Shown here: piece after piece, positions 4,725 to 5,657 of the stretch | Numbering within the stretch: position 1 is the first letter of the stretch | Layout of the letters: every line of letters begins with the position of its first letter | Assembly (NCBI GenBank): GCA_964463245.1 | Contig: CAYXBU010000089.1 | Span: forward strand, 1-5,657 | Reading direction: 5' to 3' | DNA: 5,657 bases | Origin: CAMEON01 sp964463245 | GTDB lineage: Bacteria; Bacillota; Clostridia; Oscillospirales; CAG-272 | The notes under the pieces: model-generated | The model's input: only the letters and a program-made list of their open reading frames with translations | Databases searched by the model: none | What the model was told of the DNA's origin: nothing | Translations under genes and position numbers: made by a program

Positions 4725-5564
4725 TCATCCGTCAATGGGCACGAGCATCCGCTCGCCCTCCCGCACGACCAGCACCTCGTGCAGGCCGGCGGCATTCAGC
4801 AGGGCGTAGCCCTGTCGGATGCACCGCCCCAGATCGGCGGGCGCGTGTGCATCCGAGCCGACCGTGACCAGCCGCCCGCCGCAGTCGCGGTAGAATCTCA
4901 GAAGCTCCAGGGTCGGCATGGATATGCCCAGCCCCTTCCAGAGAGTGGACACATTCAGCTCCAGTGCCACCTCGGATGCGATAAGGCGGCGATAGATGGC
5001 CTCGATCTGCTCATAGTGGGGGCGCAGCTCCACCGTCTGCCCGGCGGCGGTGATGTAACGGTGTATGTAGGTCATGTGCCCCAGGGTCGTAAAACCGGGT
5101 GTCCCCTCCGGCGCGGCAAAGGACAGCATCTCCTCGGTCTCGGTCAGCGCACGGCAGAGCAGGCGATCTATGAGCGCGGGGGTCATGCTCTCGTAGCGGA
5201 GCATACAGAAGTCGGGGACATCCCGCAGGTTGTGCAGGGAGCCGATGACGAACTCATACGGGTGGCGCGCCAGCACCGCCGCCGCCGTGGCGGGGTATTG
5301 GGTCGCGTTGCCCAGCTCGATGCCGCGGGAGATATGCAGCCGCCCCCGATACTTCTCCTGCGCCACCGTCATGGCCTCCCATGCCGCGTCGGCATCGTAG
5401 GGGGCATATATCCCCTCCGCTTCGCCGTTGACGTCGCAGTGGTCGGTGATGCACAGGTCGGTCAGCCCGATCTCCAGCGCACGGCGGCAGAGGCTCTCCG
5501 GCGTGGAATCCGCCGCCCCGTCAAAGGAAAAGCAGGTATGGGTATGGGTATCGCACAGCATCAT
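4725..5564 (-). CDS. PHP-family phosphoesterase, histidinol-phosphatase (HisJ/HisK) type
   Basis: This 279-residue protein is of the usual size for PHP-type histidinol phosphatases, which remove phosphate from L-histidinol phosphate late in histidine synthesis. Candidates for the expected metal ligands are all present: His7 and His9 (DTHTHT), Asp15 (FSFDG), His42 (TDH), Glu83 (GIE), His111 (GSLHN), His163 (LGHMTYI), and Asp238 with His240 (GSDAH). LELN (201-204) before the last motif is also typical. There is no signal peptide, so it acts in the cytoplasm. Two ATGs stand in tandem; GGGGAGGA ends five bases before the first and eight before the second (5561), so the protein may start at Met2. 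It is the first gene after the promoter at 5612-5640 and is followed closely by the MutS-like gene. No other histidine gene is in view, so a different phosphoester substrate is possible. Confidence 0.88.
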   Translation of the reverse strand: MMLCDTHTHTCFSFDGAADSTPESLCRRALEIGLTDLCITDHCDVNGEAEGIYAPYDADAAWEAMTVAQEKYRGRLHISRGIELGNATQYPATAAAVLARHPYEFVIGSLHNLRDVPDFCMLRYESMTPALIDRLLCRALTETEEMLSFAAPEGTPGFTTLGHMTYIHRYITAAGQTVELRPHYEQIEAIYRRLIASEVALELNVSTLWKGLGISMPTLELLRFYRDCGGRLVTVGSDAHAPADLGRCIRQGYALLNAAGLHEVLVVREGERMLVPIDG

Positions 5565-5569
5565 GGCAT

Positions 5570-5577
5570 TCCTCCCC
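5570..5577 (-). promoter_or_regulatory. Ribosome binding site of the PHP gene
   Basis: GGGGAGGA on the minus strand, five bases before the first and eight before the second of two tandem ATG codons. The spacing slightly favours the second ATG at 5561. The start choice changes the protein by only one residue. Confidence 0.8.
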
Positions 5578-5591
5578 GGCGGCGACCGCCG
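5577..5591 (-). repeat. Leader hairpin touching the PHP ribosome binding site
   Basis: CGGCGG and CCGCCG (5586-5591 and 5577-5582) pair around a three-base loop in the short leader of the PHP/MutS-like transcript. The last paired base is the first G of the Shine-Dalgarno run. It could restrict or position ribosome loading, or be a chance GC-rich palindrome. Confidence 0.5.
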
Positions 5592-5611
5592 TCCGTGTTT
5601 GATAGACTTCT

Positions 5612-5640
5612 ATTATAGCACATTTTTTTGATTTTGTATA
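5612..5640 (-). promoter_or_regulatory. SigA-type promoter of the PHP/MutS-like operon
   Basis: On the minus strand, TATACA (5640-5635, four of six matches to TTGACA) and a perfect TATAAT (5617-5612) are 17 bases apart. The -10 is preceded by TGC, an extended -10 (TGn) element that makes up for the weaker -35. The spacer is A-rich. The expected start is near 5605, giving a leader of about 40 bases to the PHP start codon. Confidence 0.85.
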
Positions 5641-5657
5641 TAGCCGATACAGAAAAG

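Noticed and set aside
4694..4795. N-terminal extension of the MutS-like protein to an upstream Met
   Set aside because: It would overlap the PHP gene by about 70 bases. The ATG at 4693 has its own AAAAAGGAG and begins the family-like sequence.
5562..5570. Three-codon upstream frame ATG-CCA-TGA overlapping the PHP start
   Set aside because: Its ATG directly abuts the Shine-Dalgarno run with no spacing, so initiation there is not expected.
4512..5618. Plus-strand open frame of 368 codons
   Set aside because: It lies antisense to the PHP gene and the start of the MutS-like gene. Its protein has no recognisable domain, and long antisense frames are expected in GC-rich coding DNA.

Overview
The window looks like a GC-rich, low-redundancy piece of a Gram-positive bacterial chromosome. 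Strong AGGAG-type ribosome binding sites, two SigA-type promoters and a Bacillus-like Lrp regulator/aminotransferase pair suggest a Firmicute. The high GC content and the C/G-rich hairpin repeats make a gut-type clostridium (Oscillospirales-like) my best guess, but this is inference and no taxonomic marker is present. Every gene I accept reads on the minus strand, so transcription runs from high to low coordinates.

Layout in transcription order. (1) At 5640-5612 a SigA promoter with an extended -10 drives a two-gene unit: a PHP-family phosphoesterase of the histidinol-phosphatase type (5564-4725), then, 31 nt later, a MutS-family ATPase of 540 aa (4693-3071). (2) A gene-free stretch of about 560 bases (3070-2507) is almost filled by a modular repeat array. 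It holds four copies of a small hairpin unit, two of them in near-identical 113-nt modules, plus several perfect GC-rich inverted repeats and two G-quadruplex-capable tracts. (3) A second unit follows: an Lrp/AsnC regulator (2506-2030), a class I aminotransferase (2030-858) joined to it by a TGATG stop/start overlap, and an SGNH/GDSL hydrolase (811-152) 46 nt further on. The first two resemble the B. subtilis AlaR/AlaT (YugG/YugH) pair. (4) A tRNA-Val(GAC) gene, cut by the window edge (67-1), has its own full-consensus promoter (107-79).

How it fits together. The regulator/aminotransferase pair is probably a self-contained amino-acid (likely alanine) transamination module under its own Lrp-type control. 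The SGNH hydrolase appears to be carried along in the same transcript. The PHP/MutS-like pair shares a promoter, but a joint function is not evident. No recognisable promoter was found between the repeat array and the regulator gene, and no classical hairpin-plus-U-tract terminator was found anywhere. The array is therefore the most interesting part of the window: it may shape the 3' end of the MutS-like message, the 5' leader of the regulator message, or both. Nothing here is clearly a defence system, prophage or CRISPR locus.
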